From: a virus | Length of the DNA: 47,386 bases | IMG/VR virus record: IMGVR_UViG_3300049218_000031 | Location: 1 to 47,386 of that record | Direction: 5' to 3' (one strand) | Shown here: positions 7,273 through 15,382 of the stretch, one piece after another | Layout: the number at the start of each line of letters is the position of its first letter | Position numbering within the stretch: the first letter of the stretch is position 1 | The notes under the pieces: model-generated | What the model was told of the DNA's origin: nothing | Seen by the model: the letters and a program-made list of their open reading frames with translations, nothing else | The model's database searches: none | Position numbers and translations under genes: made by a program

Positions 7273-10200
7273 GCGGCGGGCTGACAATCCAGGTCTCGAT
7301 CGACCCGGCGGAGATGACGAGCCTGACGGCGTTCGCCACGGTCGGGTATGTGCAGTCACAGATCGCAGCACTCACGCTCACGATCGACGCGGCGATAGCC
7401 GGCGTCGAGACCAGCAACTACGCCGCCGCCGCGCTGGAAAACCTCCCCACGACGGCGAGCATGACGCTGACCGACAGCATTGTCGCGATCATCGGCGGCC
7501 AGGCCACGCTGATAAACGCCGAAAATTTTCTGCAGGATTTGGGCACCAGCGTGCAAAGCCTGTCGCTGTCCACCAACGCGGTCGCCGGGCCAGATTCATT
7601 TGTGTCGGTGCAAAACGGCAACGTTGTGCTGCAGCAAGCGTCTGCCATATCGAACTACGTACTGTCGCAGCTTCCCTACAGCACCAAGCAAGTGGTCGAG
7701 CTTACCACCAGCACTGCGCTCGATAGCTCGATCCACAACAACAAAATTCTGGTGTGCTCGGCGCCGATCGAAATCCTCATCGGTCTTACCTGGGTCGGCT
7801 CCGGCATGACCGCAAAAATTGTGAACATATCAACCGGCAACGTAACGTTTTCTTCGGGCTTCCGTCTGTCTTCGGGCAACTCAAACCTTCAGCCGGGCGA
7901 AACTGCCGATTTGACCACGTTCACTTACTCCGGCGGCAATGTATACTTCGTTTCGATAAATGGCGGTTCGCCCACGCTGACCAGCACGGGTGTCACGATC
8001 TCCGTGCCAACCAACTACGCCGTATTGGACCAGGCATTGGCGGTGAGCGGCCAGGTCTACCCATCCGCGAGCGGTGTGCAGGTAGCGCTTTCCACGAACG
8101 CTACCACGATGCCGACTTCAGGATGGGTGAATGCTGCGGTTTCAGGCACGTCGTACAGCGCGACGCTGACACCAACCGTTGCGAACACGTATTATGTTTG
8201 GGCGCGGCTCACGGCGAACAATGCCGTGTTCGCGGTGTCCTCCGCGGTCATCGTGGCTCCCAACACGATCAGCATTACGACAGCCGGGTACAACATAGAG
8301 AACAGCCAGACATTCAACGTTGTCGGCGCTGTGGAGCCAAGTGGCACCGCGGTCATTGTTGGCACCTCGATCTCTAATTCGGCACCACCATTTTCTTGGC
8401 AGAACGCAACGGTAAATGGGACGACCTGGAGTGCTTCTCTTACCTGGCCAGGCTACACCCAGACATTCTATGTCTGGGCTGCGCAACAAGAAGACACCGG
8501 CGTGTACGCTGTCTCAAGCGCGTTCACTGATGTTGCCGTGAGCGCGGCGATCGAAATAACCCAGGCAAACAACGAGGCCCTGGTCAGCGGAAGTGCTACG
8601 GTCACGATCATTGGCACGGTCGTAGACTCTGGCTCCTATATTTCGGTTGGTCTTTCATCGTCGAGCACACAACCGCCGACAAGTTATGTAAGCGCATCGG
8701 TTTCTGGCGACCAGTTTACTGGCCAAGTTACGGTTTCAGCCGCCGGCATTTATTATGCGTGGGCAAAAGAAACCGCTCCGCGAACGGCGTCAACCGTTTA
8801 CAGCAGGACTGTCGAAGTGCTTGGGCCAGTCAGCGGTCTTTCAATAACATCTTTCCCCACCTCGCAGCTTGCCGGTACGACGTTGGCCATACAGGGCACT
8901 GTGACGGACACGAACCCTACGGTCCAGATCGGCTTGTCTACGTCCAACACAACGCCGCCAACTAATTTTCAAAACGCAACGGTTGTTGGTGGGGTGTGGT
9001 CAATACAAACTTATGAGTCAGTGTTCTTACTGCCTGGAACTTATTATATCTGGGCGCAAGAAACTACGCCAAACGTAGGTGTCGCTATATCCTCGACACC
9101 AGTTACGTTGACCAATCCGCCGACTGGCATTAACTTTGTTCCAATTCCGAGCAGCGGCAATTCAAACTCGGATATGCAGTTCCAAGGTGTGCTGAACATT
9201 CCCAGCAATGTTGTGCAGCCTATCAGCGAAAACGGAAATGGCGTTGTCTACATCGCGTTGTCTACATCGAACACGACGATGCCCGCGCTGACTGTGTTTT
9301 CTTCCACCAATGGAACTGTGGTTGTTAGTGAGTCCAATGATGGACTGACAAATTTTAACGGGTACGTGGTGCTTCCGTCTGCTGGCACCTATTACCTTTG
9401 GGGCATTTATGTTGACGGATCAACAAGCAACCCCAACACCGGGGCGCTAAATTCCGCAGGCGTAATCTACTCGACGGTTGCAAGCCCTGCGGTTGTGGTG
9501 AGTGCCGCGATTGGGTCGGTCGCGATAACGACGTTGCCGGCCAACGTGGCGAACGGTGGCTCGATCGCGGTGGCCGGCACGGTGGGTGATAGTGGAGGGT
9601 CGGTCCAGGTCGGTCTTTCGACATCGGCCTCCACGCCGCCTTCGACCTTTGTCGCCGCGACCGTATCGGGCAACACCTGGTCACACACATTCACCAACTA
9701 CACGACCGCTGGCACGTTCTATTTGTGGGCGGAAGAAACTTCACCGAGCGTCGCGACTGCTATATCCTCGACAACCGTTACGGTCGCTGCACCGATCACG
9801 CCGGTGGTCATCACGACGTTCACGACGCCAGTTTCGGCCGGCGCCAATACGACTGTCTCCGGGACATGCGAGAGCGGCGCCAGCATAACAGTTGGTCTAT
9901 CCGCGTCCACCACCACGGCGCCGACCAGCACCGTCTCAGCCACCGTGACGGGCACAAGCTGGACCACTTCGGTCCCCACCAGTGCGTCCGGCACGTTCTA
10001 CATTTGGGCCATCGAGAGCACGCCGAACGCTCAACACACCACGTCAAGCACGACGCTAAGTGTCACCGCCTCGATCACGTACTCGCTCGTTAGCGGGTCG
10101 GGGAATGGCTCGCTGACCACCCAGTCGATGACCACAACCGCGATCGGCCAGGCTGTTGATGCTGTCAACTGGCAGAACCCGTTGACGCATGGTTCTTCCT

Positions 10201-10454
10201 TTACACCAAACGTAGTCGTCGGGACGGCGCCAAGCTCCGCCTACACGATGGTCTTTTACATGGACACGAACAACACCGCGACGCTGCCGAGCAGCGGGGG
10301 CACCACGGACAACTATGTCGTGTACAACCAGTATTATGAGTTTCCACCCGTCACCGCGCCGAGTGCCGGAACCTATTATGGCAAGTACGCGATTTACAAC
10401 TCGTCCAGCACGCTGCTGGGTGTGTTCGTCACGAACGCAATTACGGTGTCGTGA
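7269..10454 (+). CDS. Large adhesin / tail fibre with tandem Ig-like modules
   Basis: The start is ATG 7269 (ATGA overlap with the preceding stop), giving 1061 residues although the frame is open further upstream. The first 240 residues include a virion-attachment-like, helix-then-strand region. From about 240 to 930 there are seven repeats of 85-125 residues. Each has a core VGLSTSxTTPP, then ATVxGxxWS, then GTFYxWAxETxP, then SSTxVTV, the look of bacterial Ig-like beta-sandwiches. A different beta-rich domain closes the protein. Such repeats usually extend a fibre and vary by recombination. The copies differ clearly at DNA level, so they are old. It is followed by esterase-like and collar-like tail genes. 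It probably binds the host surface. Confidence 0.75.
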   Translation: MSGGLTIQVSIDPAEMTSLTAFATVGYVQSQIAALTLTIDAAIAGVETSNYAAAALENLPTTASMTLTDSIVAIIGGQATLINAENFLQDLGTSVQSLSLSTNAVAGPDSFVSVQNGNVVLQQASAISNYVLSQLPYSTKQVVELTTSTALDSSIHNNKILVCSAPIEILIGLTWVGSGMTAKIVNISTGNVTFSSGFRLSSGNSNLQPGETADLTTFTYSGGNVYFVSINGGSPTLTSTGVTISVPTNYAVLDQALAVSGQVYPSASGVQVALSTNATTMPTSGWVNAAVSGTSYSATLTPTVANTYYVWARLTANNAVFAVSSAVIVAPNTISITTAGYNIENSQTFNVVGAVEPSGTAVIVGTSISNSAPPFSWQNATVNGTTWSASLTWPGYTQTFYVWAAQQEDTGVYAVSSAFTDVAVSAAIEITQANNEALVSGSATVTIIGTVVDSGSYISVGLSSSSTQPPTSYVSASVSGDQFTGQVTVSAAGIYYAWAKETAPRTASTVYSRTVEVLGPVSGLSITSFPTSQLAGTTLAIQGTVTDTNPTVQIGLSTSNTTPPTNFQNATVVGGVWSIQTYESVFLLPGTYYIWAQETTPNVGVAISSTPVTLTNPPTGINFVPIPSSGNSNSDMQFQGVLNIPSNVVQPISENGNGVVYIALSTSNTTMPALTVFSSTNGTVVVSESNDGLTNFNGYVVLPSAGTYYLWGIYVDGSTSNPNTGALNSAGVIYSTVASPAVVVSAAIGSVAITTLPANVANGGSIAVAGTVGDSGGSVQVGLSTSASTPPSTFVAATVSGNTWSHTFTNYTTAGTFYLWAEETSPSVATAISSTTVTVAAPITPVVITTFTTPVSAGANTTVSGTCESGASITVGLSASTTTAPTSTVSATVTGTSWTTSVPTSASGTFYIWAIESTPNAQHTTSSTTLSVTASITYSLVSGSGNGSLTTQSMTTTAIGQAVDAVNWQNPLTHGSSFTPNVVVGTAPSSAYTMVFYMDTNNTATLPSSGGTTDNYVVYNQYYEFPPVTAPSAGTYYGKYAIYNSSSTLLGVFVTNAITVS

Positions 10455-11956
10455 TGACGGCGCAAGGTTTTGTCAACGCGGGGGGCTACCCACTCATCGT
10501 CGGCGGCTCACCGCTTTTGCTGCTTTCAGGCGGCGAGGTCATAAGCTCCGGTGGCACGATGAGCAGCGGGACCGGCAGCAGCGGTGGCGGGTCGAGCAGC
10601 ACGAGCAGCGGTGGCGGGTCGAGCAGCACGAGCAGCGGTGGTGGTGGAGGAGGGACCTTGCCGCCGAGCGGCCTGGTGAACATCACACTTTTCGGCCACG
10701 GCCAGAGCAATGCCAACTTCGCATGCCTGTACGACGGCGCGTTGCTCATGCTGGCCCAGGCCGCGTCCTATTGGCTGCAAGGCACCGGTACGCCGGCGGA
10801 GATTGCCACGGGGAATAGCTGCGTCGGGGGCACCGGCGTCTACTGCGGCATCGGTGGCTTTGGCAGCTTCTTGAATTACGGTGGCACCACCGTGACAGCC
10901 GCGTCGGCGGCCACCTACAACAGCACCGGCCAGGCGATGATCTCGTCCATCACTGCCGAGTCCGCGACCGTGCGTAGCGAGACGCAGGCGATTGTCATCT
11001 ATTGGGGCGAGACAGACAGTGATTTTGCCGGAGGTGGGAACTTCAACAATAATGGCAGCTTCGGGTACACTGACAAGCCGTCCTACAAAGCCGCGCTCCT
11101 GAACGACATCGGGCAAATCCGAACGGCTTTCAACAAGACCGCGGCCCAGCTTCCGGTCTTTTGCTTTGGGCCGCCGTTCGGAACGGCGCAGGGCTACGCG
11201 ATGGTGCGTGAGGCATGGGATGAGCTTGAGGCCGACACCACCAACAACTTCCTGTGGGGCGTCCGCATGACGGATGACTGCATCACCCGCGGCGACAACT
11301 GGAACTCAGCAACCGGTGTCGAAACCGCTGGCCAGCCGATCGGTGGCCACGTCGCGGCGGCGGATAACCAGAACATTTTTGTGCGTGGTGGTGTGGCGTT
11401 GGCCCTCCAGATCGAGAAGTCGCAAGGACTTAACGGCCCGGTCCCAGCGGCGCTAGGGACCGGGCGCGGACCACAGATCACCGCGGCGTCTCTATCGGGC
11501 ACCACCCTGACGGTCACGATCGCGCACGATGCCGGCAACGACCTTGAATTACCGCTGCTGGCGGCCCAGGGTGTGGGCTGGTATTTGATGGATGGCGGCT
11601 CTGTCGGCTCACCTGGCAACATAATCGGCGCCACGGCCTGCACCCGCGTGGACGCGACGCATCTGTCCGTCACCCTGGCATCGGCGCCGGTCAATACACA
11701 CAACTCCTGCCGGTTGTTCTACCCCTGGTACGGCGAGGTGTCGTCCTATCAGTCTAACGCGGGCGCCTACATGAGTTCGATCGTGCGCGGCAATGCCGTG
11801 ACCGATAATTACGCCACCGTTTTGGCGTCGCTGGGCGTCAATAGTGGAGTCGTGATACCGCAGTTCGGCGCGAACATGCCATTGTGCACGCCAGTCACGC
11901 GGACAGGCTCCGGCGCCAGCGCGTCTACCACGTTCGGCATCGCCTTGAGCGGGTAG
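10454..11956 (+). CDS. Tail protein with SGNH-hydrolase/sialate-O-acetylesterase-like domain
   Basis: The start chosen is ATG 10454, which overlaps the adhesin stop as TGATG (GTG 10451 is possible). Residues 1-30 are hydrophobic. Residues 31-68 are a Ser/Gly linker encoded by repeated AGCAGCGGTGGCGGGTCG-like units. Then comes GHGQSN (Ser85 is the likely nucleophile) and a second block, WGETDSD (about 184-190), resembling the GQSN and HQGESD blocks of carbohydrate esterases. A possible Asp/His region lies near GGHVAAADN (about 297-305). The C-terminal 180 residues are beta-rich. It probably removes acetyl groups from surface polysaccharide during adsorption. The fold call is good; substrate unknown. 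Confidence 0.72.
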   Translation: MTAQGFVNAGGYPLIVGGSPLLLLSGGEVISSGGTMSSGTGSSGGGSSSTSSGGGSSSTSSGGGGGGTLPPSGLVNITLFGHGQSNANFACLYDGALLMLAQAASYWLQGTGTPAEIATGNSCVGGTGVYCGIGGFGSFLNYGGTTVTAASAATYNSTGQAMISSITAESATVRSETQAIVIYWGETDSDFAGGGNFNNNGSFGYTDKPSYKAALLNDIGQIRTAFNKTAAQLPVFCFGPPFGTAQGYAMVREAWDELEADTTNNFLWGVRMTDDCITRGDNWNSATGVETAGQPIGGHVAAADNQNIFVRGGVALALQIEKSQGLNGPVPAALGTGRGPQITAASLSGTTLTVTIAHDAGNDLELPLLAAQGVGWYLMDGGSVGSPGNIIGATACTRVDATHLSVTLASAPVNTHNSCRLFYPWYGEVSSYQSNAGAYMSSIVRGNAVTDNYATVLASLGVNSGVVIPQFGANMPLCTPVTRTGSGASASTTFGIALSG

Positions 11957-11965
11957 GGGAAAGCA

Positions 11966-12967
11966 ATGGGCTACCAGCTTCTTTTTGCGAACAATGCGGT
12001 AGGCGTGCTGGCGGTTTCCTGCACGGCCAATGCCAGCACGTTGCAGCTTTCCGCAGCCCAGGCGGCCCTGTTCCCCGTGCCGGCGCAGGGGCAGGCGTTT
12101 TATGTCCAGCTTCAGAATGGCGCGGCGTTCGAGAGCGTGCTGGTCACGAACAATTCAGGCGGCGTGTTCACGGTGCTCCGCGGCCAGGAAGGCACGGTGG
12201 CGCAGCCTTTCGCTGCTGGCACAGTGGTCACTTTGAGAGTGACCGCCGCGGTGCTGGGGGCTTTTTTGCAGGCCAGCAGTTCGGCCTTCGCCGCGTTGTT
12301 TGGCAACGCCAACCAGACGTTCGATGTCGCCCAGGCGACCGGGCCAAACAATGCGGTGCCGCTCTCGCAGGCCCAAACGCTGTTCGCCAACATCACCCAG
12401 CTTCCTTCGGCCGGGCAGATCGCGCAGCCGGGCGACATCAAATACAGCGCGGTGAACACCGTGCCGTCGGGATGGCTGCGCGCCGATGGCTCGCTGGTCA
12501 GCCGCACCACCTATGCGGCGCTGTTCACGGCGATCGGCACAACTTACGGCGCTGGCGACGGCGCCACCACATTCGCGCTGCCCGATTGCCGAGGCGTGTT
12601 CCTGCGCGGGTTCGACAGTGGCCGCGGGCTTGATCCGTCCCGCACCTTTGGCAGCTACCAGGCTGATAGGTTCGCGGCACACAGTCATGCCAACACGCTT
12701 GGCGACGGGGGCCACTCGCATGGCGTGACCGACCCGACACATTTTCACACGGAAGGCGGCACCGTTCTCAACGGACGCAACGGCACTGCCGGTGCGTCCG
12801 TTGGCGGCGGCGGAATATCCACCACCAACAGCACCACGACCTATCCATCGAGCACGGGCATTACGATAAACACCGCCGTCACGGGCATCACGATCTCGAA
12901 TGCCGCCACGGGTGGGAGTGAAACAGCGCCGAAAAACATAGCTTTTATTTGTCTGATCAAAACATAG
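11966..12967 (+). CDS. Phage tail-collar domain protein
   Basis: 333 residues, GGGGAAA upstream of the ATG. The N-terminal 100 residues are beta-rich. Residues 150-220 match the tail-collar fold: QPGDIKYSAVNTVPSGWLRA, then SRTTYAALFTAIGTTYG, then TTFALPDCRGVFLRGFD. A His-rich region follows (AAHSHANT, GGHSHGVTDPTHFHTEGG), and histidines in such positions can bind metal ions in fibre tips. The end, GGSETAPKNIAFICLIKT, is the classical closing strand of this family. It acts at the tail tip or fibre and probably complements the adhesin and esterase encoded upstream. Confidence 0.88.
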   Translation: MGYQLLFANNAVGVLAVSCTANASTLQLSAAQAALFPVPAQGQAFYVQLQNGAAFESVLVTNNSGGVFTVLRGQEGTVAQPFAAGTVVTLRVTAAVLGAFLQASSSAFAALFGNANQTFDVAQATGPNNAVPLSQAQTLFANITQLPSAGQIAQPGDIKYSAVNTVPSGWLRADGSLVSRTTYAALFTAIGTTYGAGDGATTFALPDCRGVFLRGFDSGRGLDPSRTFGSYQADRFAAHSHANTLGDGGHSHGVTDPTHFHTEGGTVLNGRNGTAGASVGGGGISTTNSTTTYPSSTGITINTAVTGITISNAATGGSETAPKNIAFICLIKT

Positions 12968-12979
12968 TTGGGCATAATT

Positions 12980-13372
12980 ATGGACACGCTGTCATCGAAA
13001 GGGTCTTCGCTTGGTGTGCTAAAATGGCGTCTCGATGCGGTCGAGCAGCGGCTTGACCGGCACGAGAACGCTGTTAGCGCCTCACTCGATAAGTTCGGTC
13101 ACATGTTGGAGAACATGGCCGCAGACTCCAAAACGAACCACAACCAGCTTGCCGCGAAGATCGACGGCATCGAGTCGAAGCTGGATCACGAAGAAGGCGC
13201 GCGGGCACAGATGGCCGCTGACCGTGATATTGCTGAACACGAAAAGGAGCGACGCGAGGCCAGATTTTTTAGCCGGCAGAGCCTAAGAATTTTGTGGGCG
13301 GGCGTGGCGGTGTCGTTGTTTGCCGCGGCTGTCGGCGCTTTTACAAGCAGCCACATCCGTTTGTTCAACTAA
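12980..13372 (+). CDS. Tail-anchored coiled-coil membrane protein (possible lysis/holin accessory)
   Basis: 130 residues from ATG 12980 (a TTG at 12968, right after the collar stop, is possible; no clear ribosome site). Residues 20-90 are a long charged coiled coil. A single hydrophobic segment near the C-terminus (ILWAGVAVSLFAAAVGAFTS, about 107-126) leaves a very short tail. This topology, next to holin and endolysin genes, fits a lysis-timing or envelope-disrupting accessory protein. It could instead be a membrane-bound virion factor. No family recognised. Confidence 0.6.
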   Translation: MDTLSSKGSSLGVLKWRLDAVEQRLDRHENAVSASLDKFGHMLENMAADSKTNHNQLAAKIDGIESKLDHEEGARAQMAADRDIAEHEKERREARFFSRQSLRILWAGVAVSLFAAAVGAFTSSHIRLFN

Positions 13373-13385
13373 GTAGGAGGTTGTT

Positions 13386-13514
13386 GTGTCAAAGAAAGTT
13401 AGCGGCTTCGCCGCCAAGGCGAAAAAAGATTTCATGAAGCAGGATGAAAAGGCCGACAAAAAGCTCATGAGCAAAATAATCAAAAAGGATATGCCGCAGG
13501 GCAAGAAAAAATGA
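13386..13514 (+). CDS. Lysine-rich micro-protein (42 aa)
   Basis: A short reading frame with a GTG start and a strong AGGAGG 5-6 bases upstream (13375-13380). Its TGA overlaps the ATG of the holin-like gene as ATGA. The product has 15 lysines in 42 residues, a net charge near +10 and no hydrophobic helix, ending in GKKK. The good ribosome site and coupling make it a real gene. It could bind nucleic acid or membranes, or serve only to couple translation to the lysis gene. Confidence 0.7.
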   Translation: MSKKVSGFAAKAKKDFMKQDEKADKKLMSKIIKKDMPQGKKK

Positions 13515-14128
13515 GCGGACTGCTGGCCGGCGTGGCGGAAGGCGCGATTGCTGGCGCGGCAGGCGGACCGATCGGCATGGGCATTGGCGCGATCGGCGCG
13601 CTGGTGCCCAGCATTGCGCATCTGTTTTTCGGCAACTCGAAGGGTGTGACCGCTGCGGCGGCCGCGATCCAGTCCGCCGTAGGGTCAACACAAACTGACA
13701 CGGTGGCAAGCTGGATGGCAGCGAACCCCGCGCAGGCGGTGCAACTGCAAACTCAACTTGCGACGATCGCCGCGCAGACCCAGAAAGACCTGGCCGACGA
13801 TCAGCTTGCCGCGTTCCAGGCGCAGCTAAAGGACGTCGACTCGGCCCGGCAGCAAACGGTGGCGCTCGCGAACGCGCACTCGTTGATGGCGTGGGGCGCT
13901 GGGTTGATAAGCGCCTTGGTGGTTATCGGCTTCGCCGTCGTGTGCTTTGTCGCTTTCACGCAGCCAATCCCCGCTGGCAGCGCGGATATTGTGTACACGG
14001 CGCTCGGCACGCTGGGGGCCGCGTTCATGAACGTTGTCGGCTACTGGGTCGGGTCTTCCGCCAGTAGCTCGACCAAGGATGTCGCCGTGCAAGGCGCGCA
14101 GATCGCTGCGCAGTCCAAGGCGAACTGA
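13511..14128 (+). CDS. Holin-like membrane protein
   Basis: 205 residues. The N-terminus is a Gly/Ala-rich amphipathic or hydrophobic stretch (about 1-40). The middle (50-120) is a helical Ala/Gln-rich region ending in LKDVDSARQQTVALANAHSL. Two clear membrane segments follow (about 127-150 and 160-183), with GYWVGSSASSSTKD after the second. The D-x-x-x-A-R segment before the first membrane helix and the GYWVGSS ending resemble three-helix holins found in phages and gene-transfer agents of alphaproteobacteria. It sits directly upstream of the endolysin. A pore-forming holin is the best reading, from topology and position. Confidence 0.7.
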   Translation: MSGLLAGVAEGAIAGAAGGPIGMGIGAIGALVPSIAHLFFGNSKGVTAAAAAIQSAVGSTQTDTVASWMAANPAQAVQLQTQLATIAAQTQKDLADDQLAAFQAQLKDVDSARQQTVALANAHSLMAWGAGLISALVVIGFAVVCFVAFTQPIPAGSADIVYTALGTLGAAFMNVVGYWVGSSASSSTKDVAVQGAQIAAQSKAN

Positions 14129-14222
14129 ACCCGGAGGGTGGTCTCCGGTGGCCTTGCAGGCCGGGGCGGTGGTGTCTTTCCCTGGGCACCGCCGCCCTAA
14201 AATTATTCGGAAAGGTGTGTAC
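14129..14222 (+). other. Short gap before endolysin with inverted repeats
   Basis: The 94-bp gap holds GGCGGTG paired with CACCGCC (about 14165-14192) across a 15-base loop, followed by an A/T-rich run but no clean T-tract, so a terminator is not convincing. GGAAAGG about 8-14 bases before ATG 14223 is the endolysin ribosome site. Confidence 0.4.
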
Positions 14223-14756
14223 ATGCCTGATTATTTTGCACAGTGCTTTGCTTTCACGGTGGGCGAGGAAGGCGGCTTTACCGATAACCCCGACGATCCA
14301 GGAAACTGGACCGGCGGCGCCGTCAACGCAGGCACTCTGCGAGGGACCAAGTTCGGGATCAGCGCCGCGCAACACCCTCTACTAGACATCCCCAACCTCA
14401 CGATCGACCAGGCGCAGGCGATCTACCAGCGCGACTATTGGGTGCCGGTGCACGGGCCGGACCTCGCCGCGCCGATCGCCCTGGTGGCGTTCGACGCGGC
14501 GGTGAACGTCGGGGTCGGTACATCGGTTCGTTTTCTCCAAGAGGCGGCCGGCGTGACCGCTGATGGAAAGTTCGGGCCGGGCACGGAAGCAGCCTTGAAT
14601 GCTGGCGACCCGGTTGCCCTGGCGACCGAAGCCCTGGTCCGGCGGATTGATTTTTACACCACGCTGCCCCCCTGGAAGGACTTTGGGTTGGGCTGGACGC
14701 GCCGTGTCCTGGCCTTGGCCGTCAAGCTAAATACGCCGCCATCTTCGTGGACTTGA
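14223..14756 (+). CDS. Endolysin, glycoside-hydrolase family 108 muramidase
   Basis: Cuts peptidoglycan at the end of infection. The start chosen is ATG 14223, preceded by GGAAAGG, giving 177 residues; the frame is open upstream but that part overlaps the holin-like gene in another frame. The family signature EEGGFTDNPDDPGNWT lies at residues 15-30, with Glu16 the expected catalytic acid. It is followed by GTKFGISAAQHP, the helical core YQRDYWVPVHGPDLAAPIAL, and a C-terminal region resembling the associated peptidoglycan-binding helices (GVTADGKFGPGTEAALN). There is no signal peptide, so export depends on the holin. Confidence 0.88.
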   Translation: MPDYFAQCFAFTVGEEGGFTDNPDDPGNWTGGAVNAGTLRGTKFGISAAQHPLLDIPNLTIDQAQAIYQRDYWVPVHGPDLAAPIALVAFDAAVNVGVGTSVRFLQEAAGVTADGKFGPGTEAALNAGDPVALATEALVRRIDFYTTLPPWKDFGLGWTRRVLALAVKLNTPPSSWT

Positions 14757-14822
14757 CACCACATATAGTGTATCAAGCCGCCATGCTTTGACCCCCCGCG
14801 TTGCGAAAAGGAACCTGCAGCC

Positions 14823-15155
14823 ATGTCGTCTTTGCCGAAAACTTCGACCAACACCCGGCCGTATGAGGCGTTTGCGATCGCGGCGGGGTTCACCCTGACG
14901 CTGCCGCCGAACACCGAAATCTGCTACCTCTCGTCGTCCGCTGCCGTTGCCGGCACGAATGTCATCAACCTGCCGTTGCAGGCGGTGGATGGGGATACCG
15001 TGTCGATCGTGGCAAGCCATGCGGTGTCGGGCATCACGGTTGCCCCATCCGGCTCGGCCACGATCCTCGCTGGCCCCAGCGCCGTCACCGCGCTGACCGC
15101 CGGCACGGCGGTCAAATACATGAACGTGCTGGGCAACTGGCTGCGTATCGGTTGA
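14823..15155 (+). CDS. Small beta-rich hypothetical protein (110 aa)
   Basis: ATG with AAAAGGAA about 10 bases upstream. The product is Ala/Val/Thr/Ser-rich with alternating hydrophobic residues and no membrane helix, consistent with a compact beta domain such as a minor tail or decoration protein. It lies between the endolysin and a small gene preceding the nozzle-like gene. A near-palindromic copy of the dispersed repeat begins on the base after its stop codon. No family recognised. Confidence 0.6.
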   Translation: MSSLPKTSTNTRPYEAFAIAAGFTLTLPPNTEICYLSSSAAVAGTNVINLPLQAVDGDTVSIVASHAVSGITVAPSGSATILAGPSAVTALTAGTAVKYMNVLGNWLRIG

Positions 15156-15171
15156 TTACTCTGTGAAGTAA
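15156..15171. repeat. Palindrome TTACTC-TGTG-AAGTAA, copy with one arm mismatch
   Basis: Five of six arm positions pair. Unlike most copies it is intergenic: it starts on the base after the 14823-15155 stop and ends 10 bases before the AAGGAG of the next gene, a position suited to an operator or to RNA structure near a ribosome site. Confidence 0.7.
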
Positions 15172-15193
15172 CTTTTCGAGCAAGGAGCGCATT

Positions 15194-15373
15194 ATGGCCA
15201 AAGGAACATCCGACCCGTCGAGCAACTATCGCGGCAGCCCGACTGAGTACCCGAAAAGCGAGAGCGACAAAACGATGCCCGGCAAGGGGATCAAGGTGGC
15301 CGATGTCGATCTCTCGGCCAAAAATTTGAGTGAGGGTGTCACCGTATCGAGCACGCCGCGTAAGCGGCTATGA
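15194..15373 (+). CDS. Small hypothetical protein with YPKSE motif (59 aa)
   Basis: Short frame with a strong AAGGAG (15182-15187) 6-7 bases before the ATG, so very likely translated. The product is hydrophilic and apparently disordered, with EYPKSESDKTMPGKG near the middle, echoing YPK motifs in the small proteins at 3036 and 3556. Ends just before the nozzle-like gene. Function unknown. Confidence 0.65.
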   Translation: MAKGTSDPSSNYRGSPTEYPKSESDKTMPGKGIKVADVDLSAKNLSEGVTVSSTPRKRL

Positions 15374-15382
15374 TGTTGCCAC

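Noticed and set aside
7175-7726. Other open frames overlapping the neck and adhesin genes
   Set aside because: Composition is arginine/histidine-rich shadow translation and no ribosome site; overlaps two well-supported genes.
7921-7936. Further TTACTC half-site
   Set aside because: TTACTCCGGCGG lacks the GAGTAA partner; counted as chance, as were other single GAGTA or TACTC strings.
14753-14781. Promoter with TTGACA upstream of the 14823 gene
   Set aside because: TTGACA is present at 14753, but no -10 box stands at 16-18 bp; the TATAGT is only 5 bp away. Not enough to call.
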